This document shows positions 9,329 to 18,315 of a DNA stretch of 49,608 nucleotides, piece after piece (positions within the stretch are counted from its first letter, which is position 1; each line of letters begins with the position of its first letter). The DNA comes from Bacteroidales bacterium (GTDB taxonomy: Bacteria; Bacteroidota; Bacteroidia; Bacteroidales; P3). The position numbers were made by a program, and so were the translations under genes. Under the pieces are notes generated by a model. That model worked only from the letters and a program-made list of their open reading frames with translations, ran no database searches and was not told where the DNA came from. The stretch lies in assembly GCA_009785505.1 (NCBI GenBank), contig WQWA01000011.1, positions 1 to 49,608 of the forward strand, in the 5' to 3' direction.

Positions 9329-10270
9329 ATGAAGTACAACTACAACAATTATTCACAGAATTTAATCCGAAAATTCGGAAATCGTTTGCAGAAACTGACG
9401 ATTAATGCGGGTTTTTCTTGTCCGAATCGAGATGGAACCATTGGGGTAGGAGGTTGCACGTTTTGTAGCAATGATGCGTTTAATCCGTCGTATTGTATGC
9501 CTGAAAAAAGTATTAAACAGCAAATTGAAGAAGGAAAAATCTTTCATCAAAACCGTTACAAACGTGCTCCGAAATTTTTGGCATATTTTCAAGCGTTTTC
9601 TAATACATACGCACCGCTCGAAACGCTAAAAATCTTGTACGAAGAGGCTTTGAGCGAACCCGATGTTGTTGGTTTGGCAATCGGTACACGTTGCGACTGT
9701 TTGGATGACGAAAAACTAAAGTATATAGCCGAACTTTCAAAAAAATATTACGTTGTACTTGAAATCGGGGTGCAATCTTGCTATAACGATACATTAAAAT
9801 TGATAAATCGCGGACATACGTTTGAAGATGCCGAATTTTGGATTAAAAAAGCGGCTGATTTGGGTATAAAGGTCGGAATTCACATCGTTTTCGGTTTGCC
9901 CGATGATACGTGCGAAAAAATGTTGGCACAAGTTCATAAAATTAACGAACTGCCTATCTATTCCGTGAAATTTCATCAATTGCAAATCATGAAAAACACC
10001 AAAATGGAACAGCAATTCTTGGAAAAAGATCCGAATTTTAACCCGTTGTTTTTTGAATTGGATGAATATTTAGATTTTGCTGTAGATTTTGTCGAACAAC
10101 TTCGTCCGGATATTATCATTGAACGTATTGCGGGCGAAGCACCACCGAGATATCAAGCCAAACCGGTGTGGAAAGCCGGAAGGAACGATCAAATTATGGT
10201 GTTGTTTCAGAAGCGTTTAGAGGAACGCGGCACGTTTCAAGGACGCATCTTCGAAAGAACATCTGTGTGA
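9329..10270 (+). CDS. YhcC-type radical SAM protein (TIGR01212 family)
   Basis: 313 residues. The segment FSCPNRDGTIGVGGCTFC holds the cysteines of the family's cluster-binding motif, and the N-terminus (YNYNNYSQNLIRKFGNRLQK) is the family's characteristic opening. Later motifs include TYAPLETLKILYEEAL, GLAIGTRCDCL, LEIGVQSCYNDTLKLINRGH and GLPDD. These proteins use a [4Fe-4S] cluster and SAM for radical chemistry; the substrate is not established. It starts one base after tsaB and is probably in the same operon, which makes an RNA-related substrate conceivable but unproven. Confidence 0.88.
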   Translation: MKYNYNNYSQNLIRKFGNRLQKLTINAGFSCPNRDGTIGVGGCTFCSNDAFNPSYCMPEKSIKQQIEEGKIFHQNRYKRAPKFLAYFQAFSNTYAPLETLKILYEEALSEPDVVGLAIGTRCDCLDDEKLKYIAELSKKYYVVLEIGVQSCYNDTLKLINRGHTFEDAEFWIKKAADLGIKVGIHIVFGLPDDTCEKMLAQVHKINELPIYSVKFHQLQIMKNTKMEQQFLEKDPNFNPLFFELDEYLDFAVDFVEQLRPDIIIERIAGEAPPRYQAKPVWKAGRNDQIMVLFQKRLEERGTFQGRIFERTSV

Positions 10271-10290
10271 TAATTTTTCTTGGTGCAAAT

Positions 10291-11169
10291 CTATATCCAT
10301 TCTGAAATATTTTTGTTTGAAACTGCCCAATCAATACCACGTTCCCATTTGTCAATGTCGCAATATCTACAAAACGGTACAGGTTTGCACAAAAATTCAA
10401 GGATTTCATCAAGATTATTTACTTTGTAAATATCAATGTAGTCTTCATCACAAACTTTTAGATCGGTGTTAAAATATTTGTTGAAGTATTTTATACGTGA
10501 TACCGTGCTGCAAGGATAAATTTTTCCATTGTCGAGTGCAGTGCAGTTATTGGCTGCATGGCACAATTTAAAATTCTTTGTAGAATCTGCACTCCCGGCT
10601 GTATTCATAGTGAATTTTACGGTTGTTTTTAGAGTTTTTTCACCATCAAAATATCGAACAGCAACACCATATTTTTTTCCTGTTTTTTCAATTCTTTTGA
10701 AAGGTAGATTGATCGGATATTTTGTTATGGAAATTTTCACATTGTTTTTTTTGCAGCTAACCCAAAAATCAGGCGGTTGTTTGTCCAATAAAATGGCATT
10801 TGTAATAAGTTCGAGTTGTGTTTTACCGAAGTATTTGCCTGCAACATCAAGAATTTCCAATAAATTCGGATGAAGCAAAGGTTCTCCACCCAACAATCGT
10901 ACAAATTCAATTTTGCCGTCTGCGAGTTCGGATATACGTTTGAATTCTTTTTCAAGTTTTCCAACATCATAATATACTTCATCGGCAAGAGGGGCAAAAG
11001 CTCCGCAACACTGACAATTGAGATTGCAATGGTCAACCAAAGAAACTTCAAAAGACAGTTTCTTTTTCTTCGTGAATTTTTGCTTTATTTGCCGTTTTTC
11101 GCTAATCAAGTCAACTACTTTCCGGGGCAAAATCACTTTAAGTGCCTTTTTGATAAAACCCAATGCCAT
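10291..11169 (-). CDS. Radical SAM protein with C-terminal cysteine cluster
   Basis: 292 residues. After a basic N-terminal helix, the radical SAM core starts at EVSLVDHCNLNCQCCGAFAP (CxxxCxxC within CNLNCQCC), then LLGGEPLLHPNLLEIL (GGEP, SAM binding) and LELITNAILL. The C-terminal half has further cysteines: LCHAANNCTALDNGKIYPCS, and PFCRYCDIDKW near the end, which resembles a SPASM/twitch-type auxiliary cluster site. Its ATG overlaps the stop of the flippase gene by one base (TAATG), so the pair is translationally coupled. That context suggests modification of a cell-surface glycan or its carrier. The substrate is unknown. Confidence 0.8.
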   Translation of the reverse strand: MALGFIKKALKVILPRKVVDLISEKRQIKQKFTKKKKLSFEVSLVDHCNLNCQCCGAFAPLADEVYYDVGKLEKEFKRISELADGKIEFVRLLGGEPLLHPNLLEILDVAGKYFGKTQLELITNAILLDKQPPDFWVSCKKNNVKISITKYPINLPFKRIEKTGKKYGVAVRYFDGEKTLKTTVKFTMNTAGSADSTKNFKLCHAANNCTALDNGKIYPCSTVSRIKYFNKYFNTDLKVCDEDYIDIYKVNNLDEILEFLCKPVPFCRYCDIDKWERGIDWAVSNKNISEWI

Positions 11170-12608
11170 TATTTGCGTTTAAGATAGTTCAATATAAATC
11201 TCCATTCGTCGAATTTCAGCAAATGAGCACCAACTGCATAAACACCGAGACCTGCAATTCCACCCAGCAATAATTGCATGAAATCACTTGTAGGGGCGTA
11301 ATGCATTACGCCCATCACCACGAACCATGCTATAAATCCTGAAAACACTGCCAGTCCGAATGCCGGCGCAGCAATTCTTAATTGTTCGAACAAACGAATT
11401 GACACGTATTTTTTTGCAAAAAATACAGAAAGAATCATATCAACAAGTGCATAAAATCCGATTGAAACACAAATCCAAGCGATGCCGTGAGGCAAGGCAA
11501 TCAAAAATGCCGCAACACCGAGTGTTTTCGCGATAACATCAATCATTAAATTTTGTTTGCTAAATCCTTTTGACAGCAACATTTGTCGGTTTACAACCAA
11601 AATAGGATACCAAATATAACTCAGACACAAAATTTGAATAAAAGGCACTGCCGGAAGCCATCTCTCGGTCAATACAAAAGCCACAAGCGGCTCTGCTAAA
11701 ACTGCAAAAAGAATTGCAATCGGAAAAACGATAAAACACCCCAATGATAAAAAGCGATCAAACGACTTGCGTTGTTCGGAGATGTTGTCCGAAAGACTTG
11801 TTTGCAAAGGGATAAACGAACGTGCAATAGTATACGAAATGTTTGTTGTTGTTAGATTGGTCAGAGAGTATGCTTTTTGAAAAAATCCCAATTCTTTGAG
11901 TGCATAAAATCGTCCGATAAAAACTGCAAACATGTTTTTGTAGGTTGTGTCGAGTAACGTAGTCAACATGTATTTGCAACCGAAATTAAACAGCGATTTG
12001 AACGATTCTATGCAGAATACAAATTTCGGATACCAGCGTGTTCCGAAAATCCAGAGTAATAAAACCCTAAGCAAGTTATTGCTTAAAAATTGAAATACCA
12101 GCGCCCAAACGCCATACCCCGAAAAGGCAAGCCAAATTCCAAAAAATCCTGAAATTAACATTGCTGAAATTGTAATAAATGCTTGCTTTTTGAAATTTAA
12201 GGTAATGTCTAATTTCGTTCCGTGTATGATGCCCAATGCCCAAACTATGATATTTAGCCCTGCAATTCTTAAAATTGGGATCATCAATGGTTGGTCGTAA
12301 AATCTTGCTATTAATGGAGCACAGAAAAAAAGCGTTGCATAAAGAACAATGCCGAATCCCAAGTTGAACCAAAAAACGGTTGAAAAATCGTTTTCCGTAG
12401 GGTTCTTTTTTTGAAGCAATGACAACTGAAGTCCGCCGTCTGTCAGGACCAAGCCGACCATCAGAAAAATAAAAGCTAATGCAACCAAACCGTAATCTTC
12501 CGGCATGAGTAAACGTGCCAGAATAATCGAAAAGGCAACCTGAAAAACCTGTGTTCCGAATCGGTCTATACCGGTCCAAAGTATGCTATGAAACGTCCGA
12601 TTGCTCAT
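11169..12608 (-). CDS. Wzx/TuaB-type polysaccharide flippase (MOP superfamily)
   Basis: 479 residues with about 12-14 membrane segments. The opening (TFHSILWTGIDRFGTQVFQV, then ILARLLMPEDYGLVAL) is typical of the lipopolysaccharide/teichuronic acid exporter family related to WzxC and TuaB, which flips lipid-linked sugars across the inner membrane. Near the C-terminus the stretch MGVMHYAPTSD is coded by a decayed 28-bp palindrome (11290-11317), so a repeat appears to have been absorbed into the reading frame. The 5' end overlaps the upstream DUF457-like gene by 23 bp, and the 3' end overlaps the radical SAM gene by one base. There are no glycosyltransferases nearby, so the transported glycan is unknown. 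Confidence 0.88.
   Translation of the reverse strand: MSNRTFHSILWTGIDRFGTQVFQVAFSIILARLLMPEDYGLVALAFIFLMVGLVLTDGGLQLSLLQKKNPTENDFSTVFWFNLGFGIVLYATLFFCAPLIARFYDQPLMIPILRIAGLNIIVWALGIIHGTKLDITLNFKKQAFITISAMLISGFFGIWLAFSGYGVWALVFQFLSNNLLRVLLLWIFGTRWYPKFVFCIESFKSLFNFGCKYMLTTLLDTTYKNMFAVFIGRFYALKELGFFQKAYSLTNLTTTNISYTIARSFIPLQTSLSDNISEQRKSFDRFLSLGCFIVFPIAILFAVLAEPLVAFVLTERWLPAVPFIQILCLSYIWYPILVVNRQMLLSKGFSKQNLMIDVIAKTLGVAAFLIALPHGIAWICVSIGFYALVDMILSVFFAKKYVSIRLFEQLRIAAPAFGLAVFSGFIAWFVVMGVMHYAPTSDFMQLLLGGIAGLGVYAVGAHLLKFDEWRFILNYLKRK
11290..11317. repeat. 28-bp palindromic repeat, copy c (inside the flippase gene)
   Basis: Symmetric about 11303/11304. The inner 10 positions on each side pair perfectly (GGGGCGTAATG / CATTACGCCC region), and three of the outer four pairs have decayed. 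It lies within the coding sequence of the flippase, in frame. Confidence 0.7.
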
Positions 12609-13182
12609 GTTTTGGCTTGAAAAGCTTCCAAAATGCTAGAGTACCCAATAAAGTCAAGAGTGTAGCAGTTAAATAAACTCCTCTGTGTGCATCAGGCTTC
12701 CAACCTAAAATAAATGTTATGAAGCCAAGCACCAAATTAACAAACAGCCACAAACCGACGAAAAATAAGTAGTATTTCAAACGTTGCTCGTCATTTCGAA
12801 ATAAGAATGCAAGCAGGGCGAGACAAAGAATTTCGAAGCCGATGACCGCGTTCAAGTCGTAAACAAATACATTCGCTAACAAATCTAATCCGTAATGCAG
12901 CATCAACGCGAAAAATATTCCGAAAATTAGATTCTGCCAAGGCTTCAGAACTAATGCGAGTAAGCATACAGCGAGTCCGAGAAATGCCCAAGATTGGTGC
13001 AGAAAATGAAGTGCAAACGAACTTTTTGTTCCATCGTCGAGATAGTAATAAATCAAATGATCGGCATCAATCAAATTCACTGCCATTGCGGCGACTGCGA
13101 GCGGAAAAAATTTTACGCCCAAAGGCTTGTGAGCAATTTTGGCGAAAGCGATTGAGGCTAAAAGGTGTCCGGCGACGTACAT
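12586..13182 (-). CDS. YdjM/DUF457-like integral membrane protein
   Basis: 198 residues, with about six hydrophobic segments. Polar residues inside membrane regions follow a metal-hydrolase-like pattern: GHLLAS at the N-terminus, NLIDADHLIYY, HFLHQSW and HYGLDLLAN. This resembles the YdjM/DUF457 membrane-bound hydrolase-like family, though the assignment is from pattern only. The C-terminal 23 bp overlap the start of the flippase gene, so it is translated with it. The start ATG at 13182 follows a TTAGTGGTTAATGATTAATG-type repeat at the glmM junction. Function unknown. Confidence 0.65.
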   Translation of the reverse strand: MYVAGHLLASIAFAKIAHKPLGVKFFPLAVAAMAVNLIDADHLIYYYLDDGTKSSFALHFLHQSWAFLGLAVCLLALVLKPWQNLIFGIFFALMLHYGLDLLANVFVYDLNAVIGFEILCLALLAFLFRNDEQRLKYYLFFVGLWLFVNLVLGFITFILGWKPDAHRGVYLTATLLTLLGTLAFWKLFKPKHEQSDVS

Positions 13183-13183
13183 T

Positions 13184-13212
13184 GTTAGTGGTTAATGATT
13201 AATGGTTAATGA
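13184..13212. repeat. TTAATGATTAATGG-type dispersed repeat at a gene junction
   Basis: The segment TTAGTGGTTAATGATTAATGG with a second GGTTAATGAT spans the 16-bp gap between glmM and the DUF457-like gene. It also codes the last residues (I-N-H) of glmM. Similar words, in both orientations, fill 17731-17809. Confidence 0.6.
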
Positions 13213-14593
13213 TTTCTTGAATGTCTTGCATAATTTTTTTCGCCAAATGTTCGGCGGCAGCTTCGGTTCGGCTTTCCGAATAAATGCGTATGATCGGCTC
13301 TGTGTTTGACTTTCGGAGATGTACCCATTCGTCGGCGAAATCAATTTTTACGCCGTCAATAGTGTTGATTTTTTCGTTTTTGTACTTTTCTTTGACTGCC
13401 TCCAAAATGGCATCAACATTCATACTCGTTTCAAGTTCGATTTTATTTTTGCTGATAAAATAATTTGGATAATCAAATCGTAATTGCGAACATGTTTTTC
13501 CGGATTTTGCCAAATGGCTTAGAAATAGGGCAATTGCAACGAGTGCGTCTCGTCCGTAGTGCAATTCGGGATAAATTACGCCGCCGTTGCCTTCGCCGCC
13601 AATCACAGCATGGTGTGTTTTCATCATTTCGACAACATTGACTTCACCGACAGCCGAGGCAAAATACTGTCCGCCGTGCTTTTCGGTAACATCACGCAAA
13701 GCCCGTGTGGACGAAAGGTTTGAGACAGTGTTTCCTTTTTTATGTTGAAGTATGTAGTCTGCAATCGCAACCAACGTGTATTCTTCGCCAAAACATGTGC
13801 CGTCCTCACAGACAATCGCCAATCGGTCGACATCGGGATCAACTACAAATCCGACATCGGATTTTTCTTTAACGACCGTTTTGATAATATCGTTGAGATG
13901 TTCGGGAAGAGGCTCCGGGTTATGGGGAAATTGTCCGTTCGGTGTGCAAAAAAGTTCTGTAATTTGACTCACGCCGAGTGTTTTTAAAAGTTCGGGAACT
14001 GCAATACCGCCGGTTGAATTTACAGCATCTACGACCACTCTGAAATTCGCATTTTTTATCGCATCAACATCGACTAACGGCAATTTCAAAATTTCATCAA
14101 TATGTTTTTTTATGAACGTAGAATCTTGCGAATATGTTCCCAATTTATCAACTTCGGAAAATTGGATTTCACTTGGATTTTCACCCAGCCGAAGCACTTC
14201 TTCACCGTCTTTTGCACTGATAAATTCACCTTTTTCGTTGAGCAATTTTAGAGCATTCCATTCTTTTGGATTGTGGCTTGCCGTGAGAATAATTCCGCCG
14301 TCGGCATTGCTCATTGTTACTGCCATTTCAACGGTTGGTGTGGTTGAAAGTCCTGTGTCGATTACATTTACGCCCATTCCCAAAAGTGTTCCAACAGCCA
14401 AATGATTGACCATTTCGCCCGAAATACGTGCGTCACGTCCAATTACGAAGGTGAGGTTATCTTTTTTTTGCTTTTGCTTGATAAACATTGCAAATCCGGA
14501 TGTAAATTTCACTACATCAATTGGTGTCAAGCCTTGATCGGCAACACCTCCGATTGTTCCGCGAATGCCCGAAATAGATTTAATCAGTGCCAT
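13199..14593 (-). CDS. glmM: Phosphoglucosamine mutase (alpha-D-phosphohexomutase family)
   Basis: 464 residues. The protein opens MALIKSISGIRGTIGG, has the catalytic phosphoserine loop TASHNPKEWNALKLLN, the metal-binding loop DPDVDRLAIV, the sugar-binding GGEGNGGVIYPELHYGRDA, and the phosphate-binding HLRKSNTEPIIRIYSES. GlmM converts glucosamine-6-phosphate to glucosamine-1-phosphate for UDP-GlcNAc, and thus for peptidoglycan and LPS. The start TTG at 14617 falls in the promoter, so the ATG at 14593 is used. A phosphomannomutase with related specificity cannot be excluded, but the opening is the usual one for Bacteroidota GlmM. Confidence 0.9.
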   Translation of the reverse strand: MALIKSISGIRGTIGGVADQGLTPIDVVKFTSGFAMFIKQKQKKDNLTFVIGRDARISGEMVNHLAVGTLLGMGVNVIDTGLSTTPTVEMAVTMSNADGGIILTASHNPKEWNALKLLNEKGEFISAKDGEEVLRLGENPSEIQFSEVDKLGTYSQDSTFIKKHIDEILKLPLVDVDAIKNANFRVVVDAVNSTGGIAVPELLKTLGVSQITELFCTPNGQFPHNPEPLPEHLNDIIKTVVKEKSDVGFVVDPDVDRLAIVCEDGTCFGEEYTLVAIADYILQHKKGNTVSNLSSTRALRDVTEKHGGQYFASAVGEVNVVEMMKTHHAVIGGEGNGGVIYPELHYGRDALVAIALFLSHLAKSGKTCSQLRFDYPNYFISKNKIELETSMNVDAILEAVKEKYKNEKINTIDGVKIDFADEWVHLRKSNTEPIIRIYSESRTEAAAEHLAKKIMQDIQEIINH

Positions 14594-14613
14594 AAAATTG
14601 AGTAAAATACATG

Positions 14614-14622
14614 GCAAAGGTA
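14614..14622 (-). promoter_or_regulatory. Promoter (-7 element) for glmM
   Basis: TACCTTTGC on the minus strand, 21 nt before the glmM ATG. It lies back to back with the plus-strand promoter at 14665. Confidence 0.6.
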
Positions 14623-14664
14623 CGATTTTTTCTTGAGATATACAAAAAATTGGTGATTTTTTCG

Positions 14665-14673
14665 TATCTTTGC
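14665..14673 (+). promoter_or_regulatory. Promoter (-7 element) for the OMP_b-brl receptor gene
   Basis: TATCTTTGC, 112 nt before the ATG at 14785. The leader is long compared with neighbouring genes and could hold regulation, though no clear hairpin is visible in it. Confidence 0.55.
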
Positions 14674-14784
14674 CCCCGTGAAATTAAACTTTTACAAATA
14701 AGGATTGTCAAAATATCGAACCGAGGTGTATACTGAGGCAAACAGTCATATAAAAACATAGAGTATAAAAACAAACAAAATTTC

Positions 14785-17727
14785 ATGAAAAAAATCCTCA
14801 TCGCAACGTTGCTCATTTGCTTAGCACAAGTTGTCGTTGCTCAAACTAGTATTGTCGGACGAATTTTCGATGCAGATGAAAACACGCCGATACCTTTCGC
14901 TCAAGTAGCGATTTTTTCAGCACAAGACACATCTTTGATAGACGGGACAACAACAACGGATGACGGAAGTTTCATGATAGGCAGAGTTCAGGCAGGCAGC
15001 TATATTTTTAGGGCTATGTTTGTAGGATACACCTCCATCGAAAAAATCATCGAAATAACCGATGAAAGCAGACCTTTCGATTTGGGACGAATAAATTTAT
15101 CACAAGGCATGGAATTGGCAGGCTTCGAGATTTCCGAAACGTTTATTCCGGTTCAAATGCGGGGAGATACCATAGATTTTAACGCAGAAGCTTTTCGTCC
15201 TGTGGAAGGTTCGCCATTGATTGATCTACTCCGTCGTTTGCCGGGTGTGGAAGTTGATGATGAAGGAAGAATCACAGTAGGAGGTAGGGAAGTTACGAAT
15301 ATTTTGGTTGATGGCGAACGATTTTTTGATGATGATCCACAAGTTGCCGCACAAAATATCCCTGCCGATTTTGTGCAGCGCGTGCGAACCTACAACCGCA
15401 GAAGCCGCCAAGCACAATTTTCCGGAATTGACGACGGTGACGAAGAAACCGTTATCGACCTTTCGTTCAGACCGGGTATGTCGCAAGGTTGGTTTGGGCG
15501 TTTGACCGGAGGTCTTGGAATGGACGCCGTTAGCGGAAATAGAGATTTTAGATTCGACAACAGTTTCAATATCAATTATTTCAGAGGAAGAAACCAATTG
15601 ACGTTTCTTGGGGGCTTCAATAATGTGAACAATTTAGGATTTACAGACATTATGGCCGGACAAGGAGGTCAGCGGGTCGTCGTTATGGGCGGCGGCCGCG
15701 GCGGCGGCGGCCGTGGTGGTGGATTTGGAGGAATGTTCGGCGGTATAACACAATCGTTTTCACCGGGATTGAATTTCGTTATGAGATTGAATGAAAATCT
15801 GACGGTGGGCGGAAGCTATGCATTTGCTCGTACCGATCGCCGGCAAGAACAGCAAACGTTTCGTGAAGATATTTTGCCGTTCGGAAGTCAGTTTTACGAT
15901 GAATGGAGAGAATCGAACCCTATTTCCTATCAGCATCGTTTCAATGCTGAAATCAGGTATACGCCAAATGAAGACAACGAACTTATCATTCGTCCGTCTT
16001 TTACATTTGGAAACACCGTGAATAATATATTTTCGGATTTCTCCACCTCAAATGATCGTGATTTTATCATCATTGACTCTCACATCAATAACGGAACAAC
16101 CCATAACTTTTCAGATGCAACACGATTTGATTCTCGTTTGAGAGTGGATTATCGTCGTCGTTTGGCTAGACCCCAACGTACGATTTCGTTTGAATTTGAC
16201 GGTGGCTACAGTTTTAATAGTAGAACGGATACCAATCGCTCGGAGATATTCTTCGGCGGGGTCGGTTTTGGGATACCGGAAACTATAAATCAATCAGTAA
16301 CCAATGAAGGTTGGCGTTACAATTGGCGTGCTCAAGTGGCTTATACAGAGCCGCTGATTCACGATTTTACGTTGGAGTTGCGCTACTCAATTTCAAGCAG
16401 CGAAGATTGGTCGGAACGAATTGCTCGCGATTTTGTAACCGGACAAATAGATACGTTGTTTTCAAACGAATTTTCAAATACATTTTTTAATCAACGTTTT
16501 GAAGCACGACTTCAGCGGACTACGGATAATTATCGTTTAATGTTTGGTGTTGCCGTTACTCCGTCTTGGATCAATAGCTTCAGTATTGAAAATGGTAATC
16601 ATATAGACATCGGCCGCGAAGATCCCCTTGTTTGGAATTGGTCTCCACAAGCACAATTCCAGTACAATTTTTCAAGACAGCACACTTTGCGTTTTAATTA
16701 TTCCGGACGTACCAATCAACCTTCTGTGTCGCAATTACAGCCTGTTCCGGATAATTCCGATCCAATGAGTATTCGTGTAGGAAATCCCGGATTAAGACCG
16801 GAATTTACCCATAGCATAAGGCTGATGTACAACAATTTTTTCGAGAATTTTTCTTCGCTTTCTGCGAATGTGTTCTTTAACCTAACTCAAAACAGAATTG
16901 TCAACACAACAATTACTCGTGATGGACAATTTGATACTGATTTTATTAGTAACAATCCGCAACTTGCAAATATTGACACATTGCGCCCCGGAGCGCGCAT
17001 CATTATGCCGTATAATATCGGAAATGTGTATAACGTATTTGGTATGATTGCGTACAGCACGCCGCTTTTCACGCAAAGAATAACACTAAGTTCAACAACA
17101 GGGGGCGGACTTACACATACGAAAAGTATGGTTGACCAAGAAGTGAACGAACTAAACAACATCATGTTTAACCAAAACCTGCGGGTTACCTACAGACTTC
17201 CGAGATTTGATGTGAGTTTGAACGGACGTATCCAGATCAATGATGCGAGATATTCACTGCAACAGCATCTAAACAATACATTTTACACGACTTCCGGAGG
17301 TGCTGACTTTACGTTTCAAATCATCCAAAACAGGTTGTTTTTATCAAGTGATATGAATTTTTCGGTAACATCAGGCTCTGATGATCCACGTTTTAACCGA
17401 AATTTTACACTTTGGAATGCACAATTGAGTTGGAATCTCGGACAAAACAACGCCGGACAACTTCGTTTACGTGTTGTAGATATTTTGGATCAAAATAGAA
17501 ATGGCAACAACCGCATAAACGCAACGGAAAATCGTATTGAACATATTTGGGTTAATACCTTGCCACGCTACGTTATCGTTTCATTCACATACAATCTCAA
17601 CACTTCGATGCGTCAGAACGCTCCACAGCAAGACGGCGTAAGAGGTCCGGGTCAACGTCATTTCCAGCATCCGGGTGGCGGTCGTCCCGGCGGACAGCAG
17701 GTTGTTATCCACCAAGTTCATCAATAA
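14785..17727 (+). CDS. TonB-receptor-like outer-membrane protein (CarboxypepD_reg + OMP_b-brl)
   Basis: 980 residues. Signal peptide MKKILIATLLICLAQVVVAQ. Residues ~22-105 form a carboxypeptidase-regulatory-like beta-sandwich (SIVGRIFDADENTPIPFAQV, DDGSFMIGRVQAGSYIFRAMFVGY). Residues ~125-225 are plug-like (GSPLIDLLRRLPGVEVDDEG, VTNILVDGERFFDDDP), and the remainder is a large barrel of the OMP_b-brl_3 type. A Gly/Arg loop at about residues 300-315 (GGGRGGGGRGGGFGG) is coded by a GC-rich tract at 15688-15735. No TonB box or SusD partner is visible, so uptake of a ligand is possible but not shown. This group is common in Bacteroidota outer membranes. Confidence 0.85.
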   Translation: MKKILIATLLICLAQVVVAQTSIVGRIFDADENTPIPFAQVAIFSAQDTSLIDGTTTTDDGSFMIGRVQAGSYIFRAMFVGYTSIEKIIEITDESRPFDLGRINLSQGMELAGFEISETFIPVQMRGDTIDFNAEAFRPVEGSPLIDLLRRLPGVEVDDEGRITVGGREVTNILVDGERFFDDDPQVAAQNIPADFVQRVRTYNRRSRQAQFSGIDDGDEETVIDLSFRPGMSQGWFGRLTGGLGMDAVSGNRDFRFDNSFNINYFRGRNQLTFLGGFNNVNNLGFTDIMAGQGGQRVVVMGGGRGGGGRGGGFGGMFGGITQSFSPGLNFVMRLNENLTVGGSYAFARTDRRQEQQTFREDILPFGSQFYDEWRESNPISYQHRFNAEIRYTPNEDNELIIRPSFTFGNTVNNIFSDFSTSNDRDFIIIDSHINNGTTHNFSDATRFDSRLRVDYRRRLARPQRTISFEFDGGYSFNSRTDTNRSEIFFGGVGFGIPETINQSVTNEGWRYNWRAQVAYTEPLIHDFTLELRYSISSSEDWSERIARDFVTGQIDTLFSNEFSNTFFNQRFEARLQRTTDNYRLMFGVAVTPSWINSFSIENGNHIDIGREDPLVWNWSPQAQFQYNFSRQHTLRFNYSGRTNQPSVSQLQPVPDNSDPMSIRVGNPGLRPEFTHSIRLMYNNFFENFSSLSANVFFNLTQNRIVNTTITRDGQFDTDFISNNPQLANIDTLRPGARIIMPYNIGNVYNVFGMIAYSTPLFTQRITLSSTTGGGLTHTKSMVDQEVNELNNIMFNQNLRVTYRLPRFDVSLNGRIQINDARYSLQQHLNNTFYTTSGGADFTFQIIQNRLFLSSDMNFSVTSGSDDPRFNRNFTLWNAQLSWNLGQNNAGQLRLRVVDILDQNRNGNNRINATENRIEHIWVNTLPRYVIVSFTYNLNTSMRQNAPQQDGVRGPGQRHFQHPGGGRPGGQQVVIHQVHQ

Positions 17728-17730
17728 AAC

Positions 17731-17809
17731 AGTGATTAATGGTTAATGATAAATTGCTTCGCCCAATCGTAATCCATTAACCACTAATCATTAATCACTA
17801 ACCATTAAA
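17731..17809. repeat. Imperfect inverted repeat of ATTAATGGTTAATGA words
   Basis: The 87-bp spacer between the OMP gene and the gamma-carbonic anhydrase gene consists mostly of AGTGATTAATGGTTAATGAT on the left and CCATTAACCACTAATCATT then AATCACTAACCATTAA on the right, so it can fold on itself. The same words occur at 13184-13212. Confidence 0.6.
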
Positions 17810-17814
17810 AAAAC

Positions 17815-18315
17815 ATGATCAGAGAACTAAACGGCATCAAGCCAAAAATCGGAAAAAACACATTCATTGCAGAAACAGCCGTAATCATCGGCGATGTAGA
17901 AATTGGAGACGATTGCAGTATTTGGTATGGCGCGGTTTTGCGTGGAGATGTGGGACCTATTCGAATTGGAAATCGATCGAATGTACAAGAAAATGTAGTG
18001 TTTCATGCAACTCACAATCTTTCTGTTTGCGAAATCGGGGAAGATGTAACTGTTGGCCACAACGCAATTATTCACGGTGCAAAAGTCGGTAGCAGTGTAT
18101 TAGTCGGAATGGGTGCAATTCTTTTAGATAACGCAGTAATTCCTGATAATACGGTTATCGGAGCGGGTGCACTTGTTCCTGCAAATGCTGTTCTTGAGCC
18201 GGGTGTTTGGGTTGGCTCGCCTGTCAAAAAAATCAAAGAGAGTAGCGAAAAAGTTACGGAAGTAGCGAAAAGAAATGCAAAAGATTACTTATCCTATACA
18301 AAGTGGTATGAATAA
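17815..18315 (+). CDS. Gamma-carbonic anhydrase-like left-handed beta-helix protein
   Basis: 166 residues made of hexapeptide repeats (IGDVEIGDDCSIWYGAVLRGD, IGNRSNVQENVVFHA, IGEDVTVGHNAIIHGA, VGMGAILLDNAVI), the fold of trimeric gamma-class carbonic anhydrases. The three metal-ligand histidines appear to be present (FHATHN, VTVGHN and IIHGA). The family hydrates CO2 in some members, but many YrdA-like members have uncertain activity. Its last 8 bp overlap the start of msrA (TATGAATAA), so the two are translationally coupled. Confidence 0.88.
   Translation: MIRELNGIKPKIGKNTFIAETAVIIGDVEIGDDCSIWYGAVLRGDVGPIRIGNRSNVQENVVFHATHNLSVCEIGEDVTVGHNAIIHGAKVGSSVLVGMGAILLDNAVIPDNTVIGAGALVPANAVLEPGVWVGSPVKKIKESSEKVTEVAKRNAKDYLSYTKWYE

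Noticed and set aside
15688-15735. GC-rich repetitive tract in the OMP_b-brl gene as a possible phase-variable repeat
   Set aside because: It codes a Gly/Arg loop in frame with mixed codons; it has no long uniform unit that would slip easily.
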